Assembly (NCBI RefSeq): GCF_047948215.1
Contig: NC_134456.1
Location: forward strand, 55,321,959-55,385,958
DNA length: 64,000 bases
DNA from: Lycorma delicatula
Lineage: Eukaryota > Arthropoda > Insecta > Hemiptera > Fulgoridae
Direction: 5' to 3'
Positions within the stretch are counted from its first letter, which is position 1. Every line of letters starts with the position of its first letter. Both the position numbers and the translations under genes were made by a program. Shown piece after piece: positions 46,504 to 56,360 of the stretch. The notes beneath the pieces are model-generated. The model was given only the letters and a program-made list of their open reading frames with translations. It was not told where the DNA came from and made no database searches.

Positions 46504-47250
46504 AAGAAAAGGAATCTATTAAATGTTGCTAATATTTATTTATAAAGTGTGAACTAAAAACTAATCACAAAAATTGACTTTTTTCAGTATAAAACTCTTG
46601 ACGTTACCGACTACTACTTTTTAAGTCTTAACTAGGGATTTAAACTCTAATACGTAAGAAATTGTTCATATATTTTCTTGAAAAATTAAATTAAAAAAAA
46701 AAATGAAGACACAGTTGCTATACTTTCCTTACAGTGCGAAATTTTTTTAAAACTGATTTCTTGAATGATTTTCCCTTAAAGTTTTTTTTTTAATTTTTAT
46801 TTAAACTATTATTTAAAGAAAATAAATTAAGTTTATATATATATACACCAAATATTTAAGATTACCAAAAAAGGGCCGAACAACAGTTTTCTACATTTAT
46901 GTACGCAATATATTCGTATATAAGATTGAGTGCCACTCCTGTCAGTATATAATTGTTGTGTTAAAATAATTAAATAAAATATACACATGTAAACGTATAA
47001 GTATGTTCTCTGAGTTATACTAAATATTGTGAAATTATGTAGTTGCATATATAACATTATAAACCTACCTTTTACGACCTGTTTTAAATTAATAATTATA
47101 ATACTAAAAATATTAAATAGGTTCAGAAAATTGATGGATGCCCATTATTTTTTTAAAGCTTAAACGAAATGTGTATTTTCCAGGTAACAAGAGAACTACA
47201 AATCATGACATAATCTAAAGTGTAGTAATAATAAATGCATGTACATTAAG
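46504..47250. other. AT-rich DNA without recognisable genes
   Basis: Nothing identifiable; the open frame 46,833-47,057 is not supported. Confidence 0.5.
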
Positions 47251-47254
47251 AAAA

Positions 47255-47580
47255 CGAATTTTTTTTCTTTTCTTTTTATCTGTTTAGCCTCCGGTATTTA
47301 CCGTTCAGATAATACTTCACAGGATGAATCAGGATGATATGTATAAAGTGTAGTCTTGTACAGTCTCAGTTCGACCATTCCTGAGATGTGCGGTTAATTG
47401 AAACCCAACCACCAAAGAACACCGGTATCCACGATCTAGTATTCATATCCGTGTAAAAATAAGTGACTTTACTAGGACTTGAACGCTGGAACTCTCGACT
47501 TCCAAAGGAAGACGCGTTCACTACAAGTCCAACCCGGTAGGTTGAGATAACGAGTTTAATCTGTTCATACCCTAAGTAGC
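47255..47580 (-). mobile_element. tRNA-type SINE, longest copy (family S1)
   Basis: On the minus strand it begins with a tRNA-like head (CCGGGTTGGACTTGTAGTGA with box A-like sequence, box B-like GTTCAAGTCCT), then a body containing GATACCGGTGTTCTTTGGTG, GAGACTGTACAAGACT and ATACATATCATCC, and the tail AATACCGGAGGCTAAACAGA and A-rich sequence. The body matches 9,375-9,545 and the beginning of the copy at the right window edge. About 310 bp long. Confidence 0.85.
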
Positions 47581-47635
47581 ATAGGCGAAATGAGCTTTCA
47601 GTCAGAAATACAATTTGTTTACATCAAAAATTAAT

Positions 47636-48090
47636 TTAAATGTCAGGAAAAGATTTTTGAAAGTATATGTTTGCAGCGTCGCTTTATATGGAAGTGAAAC
47701 TTGGACGATCGGAGTACCTGAGAAGCAAAGATAAGAAGCTTTTGAAATGCGGTGCTATAAGAGAATGTTAAAAATCAGGTGGGTGGATGAAGTGACAAAT
47801 GAAGAGGTGTTGCGGCAAATCGATGTAGAAAGAAGCATTTGGAAAAATGTAGTTAAAAGAAGAAACAGACTTATAGGCCACATATTAAGGCATCCTGGAA
47901 TAGTCGCTTTAATATTAGCGGGTCAGGTAGAAGGAAACAATTGTGCAGGCAGGCAAGTTTGGAATATGTAAAACAAATTGTTAGGGATGTAGAATGTAGG
48001 GGGTATATCGAAATGAAACGACTAGCACTAGATAAGGAATCTTGGAGAGCTTCATCAAACCAGTCAAATGACTGAAGACAATAAAAAAAA
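47636..48090 (+). pseudogene. RTE-clade LINE ORF2 C-terminus with 3' end, second copy
   Basis: Same region as the 17.8-kb copy, beginning a few codons earlier (NVRKRFLKVYVCSVALYGSE). It has a TAA where the other copy has Leu (about 47,732), then an open frame MRCYKRMLKIRWVDEVTNEE onward, a one-base loss near 47,953 that turns GRPRLEY into GRQVWNM*, and the terminal SNQSND* with oligo(A). More damaged than the 17.8-kb copy. Confidence 0.9.
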
Positions 48091-48379
48091 ATTGTAAGGT
48101 GAAACTACAGTCTGTACTAGTAACACTCACTACTGCCATCTGTCGTTTTATTAACAAATAAAATGTTAATTTTTTTTCTTTCAGGCTAATTGTATACGTT
48201 TATGACATCTCGGTTAACCTTTTTTTTAATATGTAAAAAAAAAATAACGACACTCAATCATTTAAATTTAAATTAAACAGGAAACTTTCCTTGTCGTATC
48301 TAGATTACCATTCCGCAAAAGAGATTTTATTTCTTACTGTTGGGTGAAGAGGGTAATAATCGTCAAATTTTGTCTGCAG
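48091..48379. other. Spacer
   Basis: AT-rich, no feature recognised; could include the upstream part of the Merlin element. Confidence 0.4.
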
Positions 48380-48925
48380 GAGATGGAGATTAATCGTACC
48401 AAAATGTTGATCGACGCATTTACTGTGAGTAAAGTTTTGCCCACAATATTACAAACAATCCCTTGTAATCGGGGAGCTCGGTGAAAACTTGTTCTCACGT
48501 CAAAATCATAATATCCGAGGATCTACCTCAGCAATGAGTTTAAGCTGTATCTGCCGTGAACCTAAAGAATGTTTTCTGGTCGCTGTACAGGACAGAAGTG
48601 CAAAAACGTTACTGCCTCTCATAGCAAATTATAACCGGCCGGAACGGTAATTTTCTCAGACGAGTGGCTCGCATTTGAAACCTACCGAATAATTATAACC
48701 ATCAAACGGTCAATCACTCGGAAAATTTAGTTTACCAGAAAAGAGGGGCTCGTGCTTAAACGACAGAAATTGCTTGGAGATGGGTAAAACAACGGAATAA
48801 AACAAACACCTTGTAGAACACTGCTTGAATCGTATCCCGTTTCAGTTTATTCGACGCCAGTGCTACCAAGATCGCGATTTTTTTCAACGAATCCTAAGAG
48901 ATATTGCCGCTTATTGACATTCACA
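48380..48925 (+). pseudogene. Merlin-superfamily (IS1595/ISXO2-like) transposase
   Basis: Plus-strand pieces in the order of an ISXO2-like DDE domain: REPKECFLVAVQDRSAKTLL then PLIANYNRPE (about 48,560-48,650), then GTVIFSDEWLAFETY with the second catalytic Asp, YNHQTVNHSENLVYQKRGAR, and TTEIAWRWVKQRNK, where the conserved motif T-x-x-I-E-G-x-W-x-x-x-K is recognisable. FFQRILRDIAAY closes the domain. The frames change at least three times, and the first catalytic Asp region is not clear. Merlin is a cut-and-paste DNA transposon family. Confidence 0.75.
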
Positions 48926-49964
48926 ATGATAAATAAGGGGAGTTTTTAATTTTTTTTTTCTTTTAAGTACATGGCAATTTAATATAATAATATTACGTAA
49001 TTACTGAAAACAAACGTATTTTGACACTTAACGGAAATTATACAAAACTGGTACGAAATTAATCGACATATTCTTTTCAAATAAAAATAGGTATAAAAAA
49101 AAAAAAAGGTGATATCATTTCTTCTTTTCCATTAAAATTAAACATACTGTTCATAAAGTTACTCAAATTTAAAATAGGACGATGATTATACAAACCCCAA
49201 TTTTTCGGACGATTAACTACCCGGATTGTTTACATCTGCATTGGACAGAAAAAATAGTTATACTATGTAAAAAAAATTAAATTACTATTCAAATAACGCT
49301 TTTCTTTTACAGAAATTCTATGATCTTTTATTTTTACTGGGTTTTTAAATGAATTTTTTGTAATTCTTATCGCATGAAACGTAGTACATTTAGGCCTATG
49401 TTAAAGTAATTAAAATTAATTTCTGAAAATATTAATGGAAACTGGTCAAATTAACTGGTCAAGCGTGTGATGTAATTATGATAGTTGTTTTAATTCTGCT
49501 GCGCACATACATTAGATCAAAAGAAATGACATCATTATTATATTCTTTGCCAGATTTTTTTAAAAGAAATAGTGTTTTTAAAGGTAAGTTTTTATTACTG
49601 ACTGTCACTAAGTTTTATTCTATCTATTAAACAACAAACAAATCCAGTTTTGTAGAAGATAGAATTTTTGTAAATTTTGATGCTTTTTTCAGCAAGTTTC
49701 TATAATTGGGAGACCTTTTACAATAGGCGGCAACATTTCTGTTTTTGTTGGAAGTTGTGTAAACGCGCCACGATATGGGATGGAATGACATCGTAGCCGC
49801 ATGGCGTGACATTACCGCCGCCACCACGCAGTAATTAATTATTTATAATATTCCATTCCTCAGAAATCATACATGCGAGTTGAATCCTTCATTGATTGTT
49901 GTCATATGTTTATTTTTGCATAGTGTACGATGATTATTATTGATCATGTATTCTGCGACGTAGA
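48926..49964. other. AT-rich DNA without recognisable genes
   Basis: No feature recognised. The GC-rich stretch around 49,770-49,830 has no clear match. Confidence 0.45.
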
Positions 49965-49969
49965 GCTCC

Positions 49970-50935
49970 GTGAATTGCCTGCGGTTGCTTATCTATTTCC
50001 TGAATGTGTTCGGTAATGTTTGTCTTCAATTACTGCAGGATGTATGGATTGCTCCAATAAAAATTTTCTTTAAAATTACCCACAGAAAGAAGAAGTCTGA
50101 ACTAGTTAGATCAGGAGATGTTCGTGACCACAATCGTTTAGAAATCATTCTTCTAACGAAAAAACCTGTAGTATCTCCATAGTAGAGCAACCTCTATGAT
50201 AAGTGGCGCTGTCCTGTTACAACTAGCAGTCACACTCATCCTCTTGTAGTAACCCTATGAATAGTTGATTAATTTGTCTATGGACGGAAGCATCCTCAGT
50301 TTTTCCAAAAAAACAAGGGTTCTATTATTCATCGCCTTAAAACCGCACACCATACGCCAATTTTTTTGTGGGTGGGAGAGATTCAAAGAAATTTGTGGGC
50401 TTTCAGTATTCCATGTTCGGTAGTTCTGACTATTAACATACCCACCAAGATGAAACCACTCTTAATCTGTGAAAAACACTTGATCTAAAACCCCAGTGTT
50501 ACCTCTGACAAAGTTCCTGAACCGTTGACGATAATGAATCCTTTTAGCATAATCAACATTAGTTAGCTCATGGATAATCTGTATTCGATACGAATAACAT
50601 TTCAACATACTCCTCGCTGCAGTGTGACTGAACCTAGTGAAATGTACTTTTCCTGACTTAGTCTTCGTAAAAAATTTATGAGGAGATCTTAATTAACTGC
50701 AGCATTAATGTCCTGTACGACCTGTACAATTAAAAGGCTGACCTGTGTCGGCATGTTTCTGATCTAACAGCAAACCTGTTTCGTGAAATATTTTAATTAA
50801 TTTCTGAGTAAGATTTTTCACTTGCGCTTCCTTTTTTAATCTCTTCCTGAAATTTCGCCAACATACAACATGAGATTTCGTCTCTAAGTAAGTTTTCATC
50901 ACGAATATACGTTCTTCAACAGTAACCGCGTTTTA
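49970..50935 (-). pseudogene. DUF4817-type (mariner-related) transposase, near full length but broken
   Basis: From right to left on the minus strand: ERIFVMKTYLETKSHVVCWR (N-terminal helix-turn-helix, 50,925 down), KLIKIFHETGLLLDQKHADT, MLKCYSYRIQIIHELTNVDY followed by AKRIHYRQRFRNFV, then VLDQVFFTD, a TAA, and EWFHLGGYVNSQNYRTW around the first catalytic Asp. QQDSATYHR-type sequence holds the second Asp. SPDLTSSDFFLW holds the third, and the tail follows. The frame changes several times after 50,400. The same family supplied the remnants in composites A and B, but this copy keeps the DDE core that they have lost and has no 113-bp array. Confidence 0.8.
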
Positions 50936-51605
50936 ACAAACGAAATATGATTACGCAATCTTGTTTAAATTCCACAGAGATTGGCAATACTCAAATGTGC
51001 AGGCAATAAACAGTCCTTCTCAATCCAGCTCCAATCATAACAATATCTAATAATTATTTTATACATCTCACATCAATATATGCATTTTAACAATTATATG
51101 CATTCAGTTTCTAAGAGATGAGGCCTCTTTTAACATTCTGTAATCTTATAAGTAACTCTTAAATAGCTACCTAATAGCAAAAAATAAAGAAATAGAATTT
51201 AACTAATCCTCTTACCTTCATTCAATTTTTAGATATGAAATTACTACTTGGAATATAATGTAGGTCACTTTTGAAAAAAGTTGTAAATAGTCTTAAATGA
51301 CTGCCATTTTGGTTACATACCTAACATAATAGTAAGGTGTATGTAAACGGTTACGTAGCCCTTAGTAGCCTGAAGTAAAATTTTTTTTCATTGCTTCTTA
51401 AAATATCCATTTAAAATTTTTGATTTGCTCACCTCTGCGAGTCCCTGTTGGCTTTTAAGTGTGATGGTCTCATACAGAAAAATAGATCGTTTTGAGAAAG
51501 GAGAATTTGCTAAATTGTACTTTTTCTCAGTTGAAAAAGTTTCTTTTAAACATTTTCATACTTTATTCTCATTTATGAATGTGTGTGTGTGTGAATTTAT
51601 ATATA
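50936..51605. other. AT-rich DNA without recognisable genes
   Basis: Nothing identifiable; the open frame at 51,425-51,640 ends in a microsatellite and is not supported. Confidence 0.45.
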
Positions 51606-51609
51606 TATA

Positions 51610-51800
51610 CATACTAGCTTCCTGTCTCAGCTCGCGGTAAATAGTTAAATAGTTACTTGCGTTTCCCGTAGTGGTCAATATTTTTGTTTTATATTCATTA
51701 GTCAGGTAATTGGAGGCAGGTACAGCCAGTCACAAATACAGTAATGGTCACAGTGGCTGTATTCGTTGAGCCACAGCGCCGTATACTTTCACATCCCTAA
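51610..51800 (+). mobile_element. ACTAGC-headed dispersed element fragment
   Basis: Starts TACTAGCTTCCTGTCTCAGC then TCGCGGTAAATAG, and ends near an A run at 51,800. It resembles the head of the element at 39,838. It is tentative, because only the head is comparable. Confidence 0.35.
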
Positions 51801-52252
51801 AAAAAAAACCGAAAGTGGTTTTTAAATATTTATCTGAAGAGTATTTGCAAGCCCAGATCTACTGAATATCTCGTTTACTGTAGTCGGGATTGGGAAAATT
51901 TACAATCGTTTTTCAAAAATTTTTTTACCTTTCTTCATTACCTTTCAAGGACGAATTGCAAAAATCAAGAAATCGGTTTATTGACATGAAAATTATTCTC
52001 ACCAAAAATCAGGTTGATTTCTACATTTGTTACAATGAAATTAAAAAAAATTACAGGTTTAAAAAACAATTTTAACCTTCGAAAACTCGGAATGGAACTC
52101 AAAAAATCTAGAAATTGATTTTAGATGTTCATAATCAATCAGTTCAAACCCAGCTCACACAGAAATAGACACTCACAGTTCACAATACATTAATTCAACT
52201 CATTAAAGTTTTCGCTTTAATGAAGTGAATTTAAAAAACCCTCTTCCTCTTT
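51801..52252. other. AT-rich spacer
   Basis: No feature recognised. Confidence 0.4.
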
Positions 52253-52284
52253 TACACACACATACACACACACATATATATATA

Positions 52285-52324
<40 letters not shown>
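52253..52324. repeat. (CA)n/(TA)n compound microsatellite
   Basis: ACACACA runs followed by TATATA runs with one TGTG interruption. Confidence 0.9.
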
Positions 52325-52327
<3 letters not shown>

Positions 52328-52900
52328 TTTTTTAATTTGTTTATATTTTTTACTTCTAAAATATATTAATTTTATTTTTTTTAAGTTAGGACAACAATGA
52401 AGCAAGCAAATATCATTTCTTCTTCTTTATTTTTCTTTTCTCTCAATATATATTCTTTCATCCTTTCCGCGTGTTTTTATCTTTCTTTTTTCCGGCCATT
52501 TCATTTTTGTGTAATTCTTTACTTTCCTCGCCGTTATACGTACCCATGGTTGCTCTTTTTCTTCCAGAGTTTAATGAATGTTTGTTTATTTACTCTCTGT
52601 TCATCCATTCTGTGTAAATATGGCCCAGGTATCTCATTATCCTTTTTGTTACCGCTCTTTAACAGAGCCCAGTCGGTAAGGTATAACGTTTCACCTCTAT
52701 GGTATCGTTCTCATTACTGTGGCGGATTGGCTGGGTTTGAACCTTTTAAGAAGTTCTTTATATTATAGATTTCTTTGATCAGGCAACGTACAGGCGGCGC
52801 AACGAATATTCATGTTTACAGCAGCGACAGCCGCAGTTCCGTTTATTCTACTCGTGCCATGCTTTTAGCATAATATTTGCTTCATTACCTAACAACGAAT
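52325..52900. other. T-rich DNA with a long chance ORF
   Basis: The frame 52,397-52,768 opens with ATG and runs 123 codons, but its Phe/Leu/Ser/Tyr-rich composition follows from TTC/CTT-rich DNA. I see no similarity, signal or neighbour that supports a gene. Confidence 0.4.
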
Positions 52901-52907
52901 AGGCCTT

Positions 52908-52986
52908 CTTAAGATGAGAACACAATGTGTTCTCATCTTAAGATTGTGTCTCATCTCATCACAATTGTGTTCTTAAGAACACAATT
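52908..52986. repeat. Two adjacent perfect palindromes
   Basis: CTTAAGATGAGAACACA (52,908-52,924), one A, and its exact reverse complement (52,926-52,942) give a 17-bp stem. Twenty bases on, AATTGTGTTCTTAAGAACAC followed by AATT (52,963-52,986) is a 24-bp perfect palindrome. Both share the GTGTTCT and CTTAAG words. Confidence 0.9.
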
Positions 52987-53052
52987 TTTTTATATTTTAA
53001 TCACCTCAATGTTAATATTTCGAACATTATTACATTTTTAATTTTAATTTAA

Positions 53053-53059
<7 letters not shown>

Positions 53060-53096
<37 letters not shown>
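53060..53096. repeat. (TA)n microsatellite
   Basis: Perfect dinucleotide run. Confidence 0.9.
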
Positions 53097-53098
<2 letters not shown>

Positions 53099-53399
53099 TT
53101 TTTTATGTCAAATTTAATTTCCTAACTGAAACCTTTTAATTAATATCCGACCATTTTCTTCGAAAGAAATTATTATTATGCATTTTTCAAAATGGAAAAC
53201 GTGCTAAGAATTACAAAAGCGCAGCGCTTATGTGAAGCGGGAAATTGTGAAATAGAGAGCCTACTCTTAAAAGGTATAATATCAAAATCATTTTGATTCG
53301 CAATAAAATAAATCATTCTATTTTCAAACAGATATTGAAAAGTAAATGCAAGATAATGATTACAAACAGTAAATAATGGAATAATAAATTACAGCAGAA

Positions 53400-54420
53400 A
53401 TTAATTATTTTTAAATGGTAGAACAAAACAAAACTATTTTAATAATAAAACGATGAACGCCATCCACTTTGCAAGAATTATTAGAATTTACGATGTTACT
53501 GTCATCAGAATCATCGTAATCATCGATGTCACTTTCATTATCTTCTAGTAAAAAAATAATAAATGATTCAATAGCATTGTCAAAAATGCGTCCTTGTGGC
53601 ATAAATTCAGCTTCTGTTTCCTTAACTTTATTAAAATACAGCTTCCCGTTTTTTTTCTTTCAAACCCGCCACTTTATTTTCACATAGCTTTTGAATATCT
53701 TTGATATCAAAAGTTACAGTATGATTTGTTACGTCCGTTAACTTATGACCATCTCGATAGGATTTAAATTTGAGTGGCATGGAGGTATTTGGAGAACATC
53801 ATGCCCATTATTTTTGTAAAAGTTCGTCAAACGCATAAACAGAAACGTTTTCTGTTTGCTTTTACCAGATTGTACAATTGTTGTTTCAGAAATCAAACGG
53901 CAGGAATGAATGAAGAACATAATGCTTCTGAAACCGATTATCATATCTTCTTTTATAAATTGGAAATCTGAAATTTTTCTAAAACGGCCTTGCGACAGGG
54001 TGTGTTGTAAAAAATTACAACACAATTATTGGGAAGGTTGGAATTAACAATTCTTCTGTCCATTTTAAGTAATTTTCCGCTTTTATTTGACCTCTGTAAT
54101 TACCACTTTTTAAACTTGCTTGCCAAATTAGTAAGGCGTTTGGTATAAAATCCATTTCTCCTCCGACACGCACTATAATAAATTTGCTGCCTTTCGAAAC
54201 AGTAACTTTTATCCATCACCTGAATCAAAACACTACGATGTAGTGAGAGAAAGATTTTTCGAGATATATTCTCGGCCTATTTTCGGTTCTAAACATTTTT
54301 ACGGTAGTCACGATACTGAATACGCTTAAATCTTATGTCATGTCGCTCTGAGAACTTTTCCGACATTTTCGACTTTTTTTCAAATAAGTCTCTATTCCTG
54401 AATAACCAATGGCATCTTTA
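53400..54420 (-). pseudogene. Tc1/IS630-like transposase, catalytic and C-terminal part
   Basis: From right to left: IYLEKSFSHYIVVF, where the expected catalytic Asp of a YLDET block is lost (about 54,260), KVTVSKGSKFIIVRVGG and FIPNALLIWQASLKSGNYRG (about 54,090-54,205), ENYLKWTEELLIP, then in frame 53,738-54,025 NFYKNNGHDVLQIPPCHSNL followed by NPIE with the terminal catalytic Glu. LTDVTNHTVTFDIKDIQKL comes next, and the acidic tail LEDNESDIDDYDDSDDS at 53,411-53,602. Many frameshifts. This is the catalytic half of the type whose N-terminal half remains at 22.6-23 kb. Confidence 0.7.
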
Positions 54421-55189
54421 ATCGCTAACCTTATCTTTTTCACCGTCGGCAGTTGTTTGTGAATTTTGTGAAATTTTTTTTGGTCCGTCCCGCCACACAC
54501 TTGAATGATTCTGAGAAAGGTGATTGACTCATTTCCTGAGTTATAATGCTTGGCTTGTACGTATTATTTTTACAATAACTAAAATCACGATAGCTTATAA
54601 ACTGTAGTTATATACCTTACTTAGGCCTTTAGGCCAGATCTGTGCCAATTCGGCTTGGACAAGCTATAATTTGTGTATAGGTATGAATATGAAACATTTG
54701 TGTGCTTTTGAAGACAAAAATTAATGTTAGTCATCAACTTAGATAATCGGGATGGACTTTAAATACAAATGATCTTGTATTTACGCATACAGTTGAAATA
54801 GTAAAGTTTGATAGAAAAAGCATAATCAAATGAAATTTTCTTTAAAATATTACATTCGTATGGTTGTGATTAAATTTTGGCTGTATAAAGAGAAAATTTA
54901 CCGAGATAGTTCTGCGTTTAACCATCATTTTTACTCGATAATTTTTACTAAGTTATGTTCCTATACCGTAGATTGAAGGTATAACGAAGTAAAAATTTAA
55001 AACTCTTCTTTTTAAAAATTTTTAAATACTACCCATATATAGACGACCCATATAATAATTGGGCAAAATTTGTAGAAAATAGGTTCGGTCTATCCTGAGA
55101 TATAAGGTCAAAAGCGGTGCAAAACACACATATATTAGCAAAACATTTGACACCCAATTTTTGGGACATCATATTTTGTCATGCAAGTC
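54421..55189. other. AT-rich spacer before composite B
   Basis: No gene recognised. The sequence at 55,020-55,110 resembles ends of dispersed elements, but I found no second copy. Confidence 0.4.
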
Positions 55190-55749
55190 TGTCACAAGGA
55201 GAGCCATGCAGTATTTGTCCCTTACAAGAGCCATCAACTTTTTTTACTACTTTCACTGGATCTATAAAAAATATAACATTAGATACATACGATCTAAATA
55301 AAATATTTTTATTTTTTATTAATAAAAATTAAAACAATAATTAACAGTGATAATTAACAATAATTAACAATAATTAAACAATAATTAAGCAGTGTTTAAT
55401 TCGTAACACAGCAACGTCATGTAATTTAAATATTTAATTCTATTCAAATATCTAATAAAAGTGCATGGGTCGGTTAAAAACTGTCGGTTAAAAATGTCGG
55501 GTAAAAACTAAAATAATAACAAATTACATAAATTAAAAAAAATAATTTTATAATAAGTAAAGAAAACAAAAGCTTCAAATAAGGTAAAGGCGTGATACAG
55601 AAGACCTGGAAAAGACAAGTGGTACACATTTACAACATTTATAATGGGTGTTTGTTTTAGAGTGATAGAATTTTGAATTGAAATAAAACACATAAAAAGG
55701 TAAGTTTGAAAACAATTTTGTTTTTATCAAAGATAATTTTTCCGTTTAT

Positions 55750-56360
55750 TTTTGAAAATAATTTCAACCACGATTAACTTAGATCAACAGGACTAGACAA
55801 TTCCAATTTTGAACCAATTTAAATGTAATTCGGGACCTATGTTGTTAATAACAAGAGTTATGTTTCCTTCCAAAGCGTGAATTGTTGTTGGTTTATCAGC
55901 ATAAACAAAGAGCAAAACATCCCCAAAGAAAATAATCTACTGGTGTTAAGTCACATGATCTTGGAGGACAATTCACTAGAATATTACGTCAAATAATTCG
56001 ATCGCAAAATTGATTAAATGAATGGAATAATTTGGTAGCAGGATGTGGTTTAGATACTTCCGATCTTCTTGAACTATCACTGACAATACCGATATTTTCG
56101 TCTGTACTTACAGGTCTTGTTGGTTTTTCATGAAGTAGAATTAATGTTTTTCAAAAATTATCAACATTCCGACGAATAAGTTGCTCTGATGGACGATAAG
56201 GTGCACCATAAAAATTACTAAATACTCTACAAGTTTGGCTAACAGAACATTGATTTTTTTAATTATAAATGGTGTAATTAGAAACATATAATATTTGTTG
56301 CGGCCTCATTTTCTCCATGCTAATTTTCCAATGCTCATTATTACGAAAATTCATGAATAA
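55750..56360 (-). pseudogene. DUF4817-type transposase, internally deleted, copy B
   Basis: The minus strand reads MEKMRPQQILYVSNYTIYN, a stop, then NQCSVSQTCRVFSNFYGAPY and RPSEQLIRRNVDNF, the same stop as in copy A, LHEKPTRPVSTDENIGIVSD, the same internal deletion, LVNCPPRSCDLTPVDYFLW, and the same frameshift before YADKPTTIHALE. The N-terminus is better preserved than in copy A. Confidence 0.8.

Noticed and set aside
52397..52768. 123-codon membrane protein gene
   Set aside because: It has an ATG and hydrophobic runs, but they are produced by TTC/CTT-rich DNA next to microsatellites; no recognisable domain.
22630..54420. One Tc1/IS630-like transposase split between 22.6 kb and 53.4 kb
   Set aside because: Both pieces are on the minus strand, but the N-terminal piece lies at lower coordinates than the C-terminal piece, so they cannot be a simple split of one copy.
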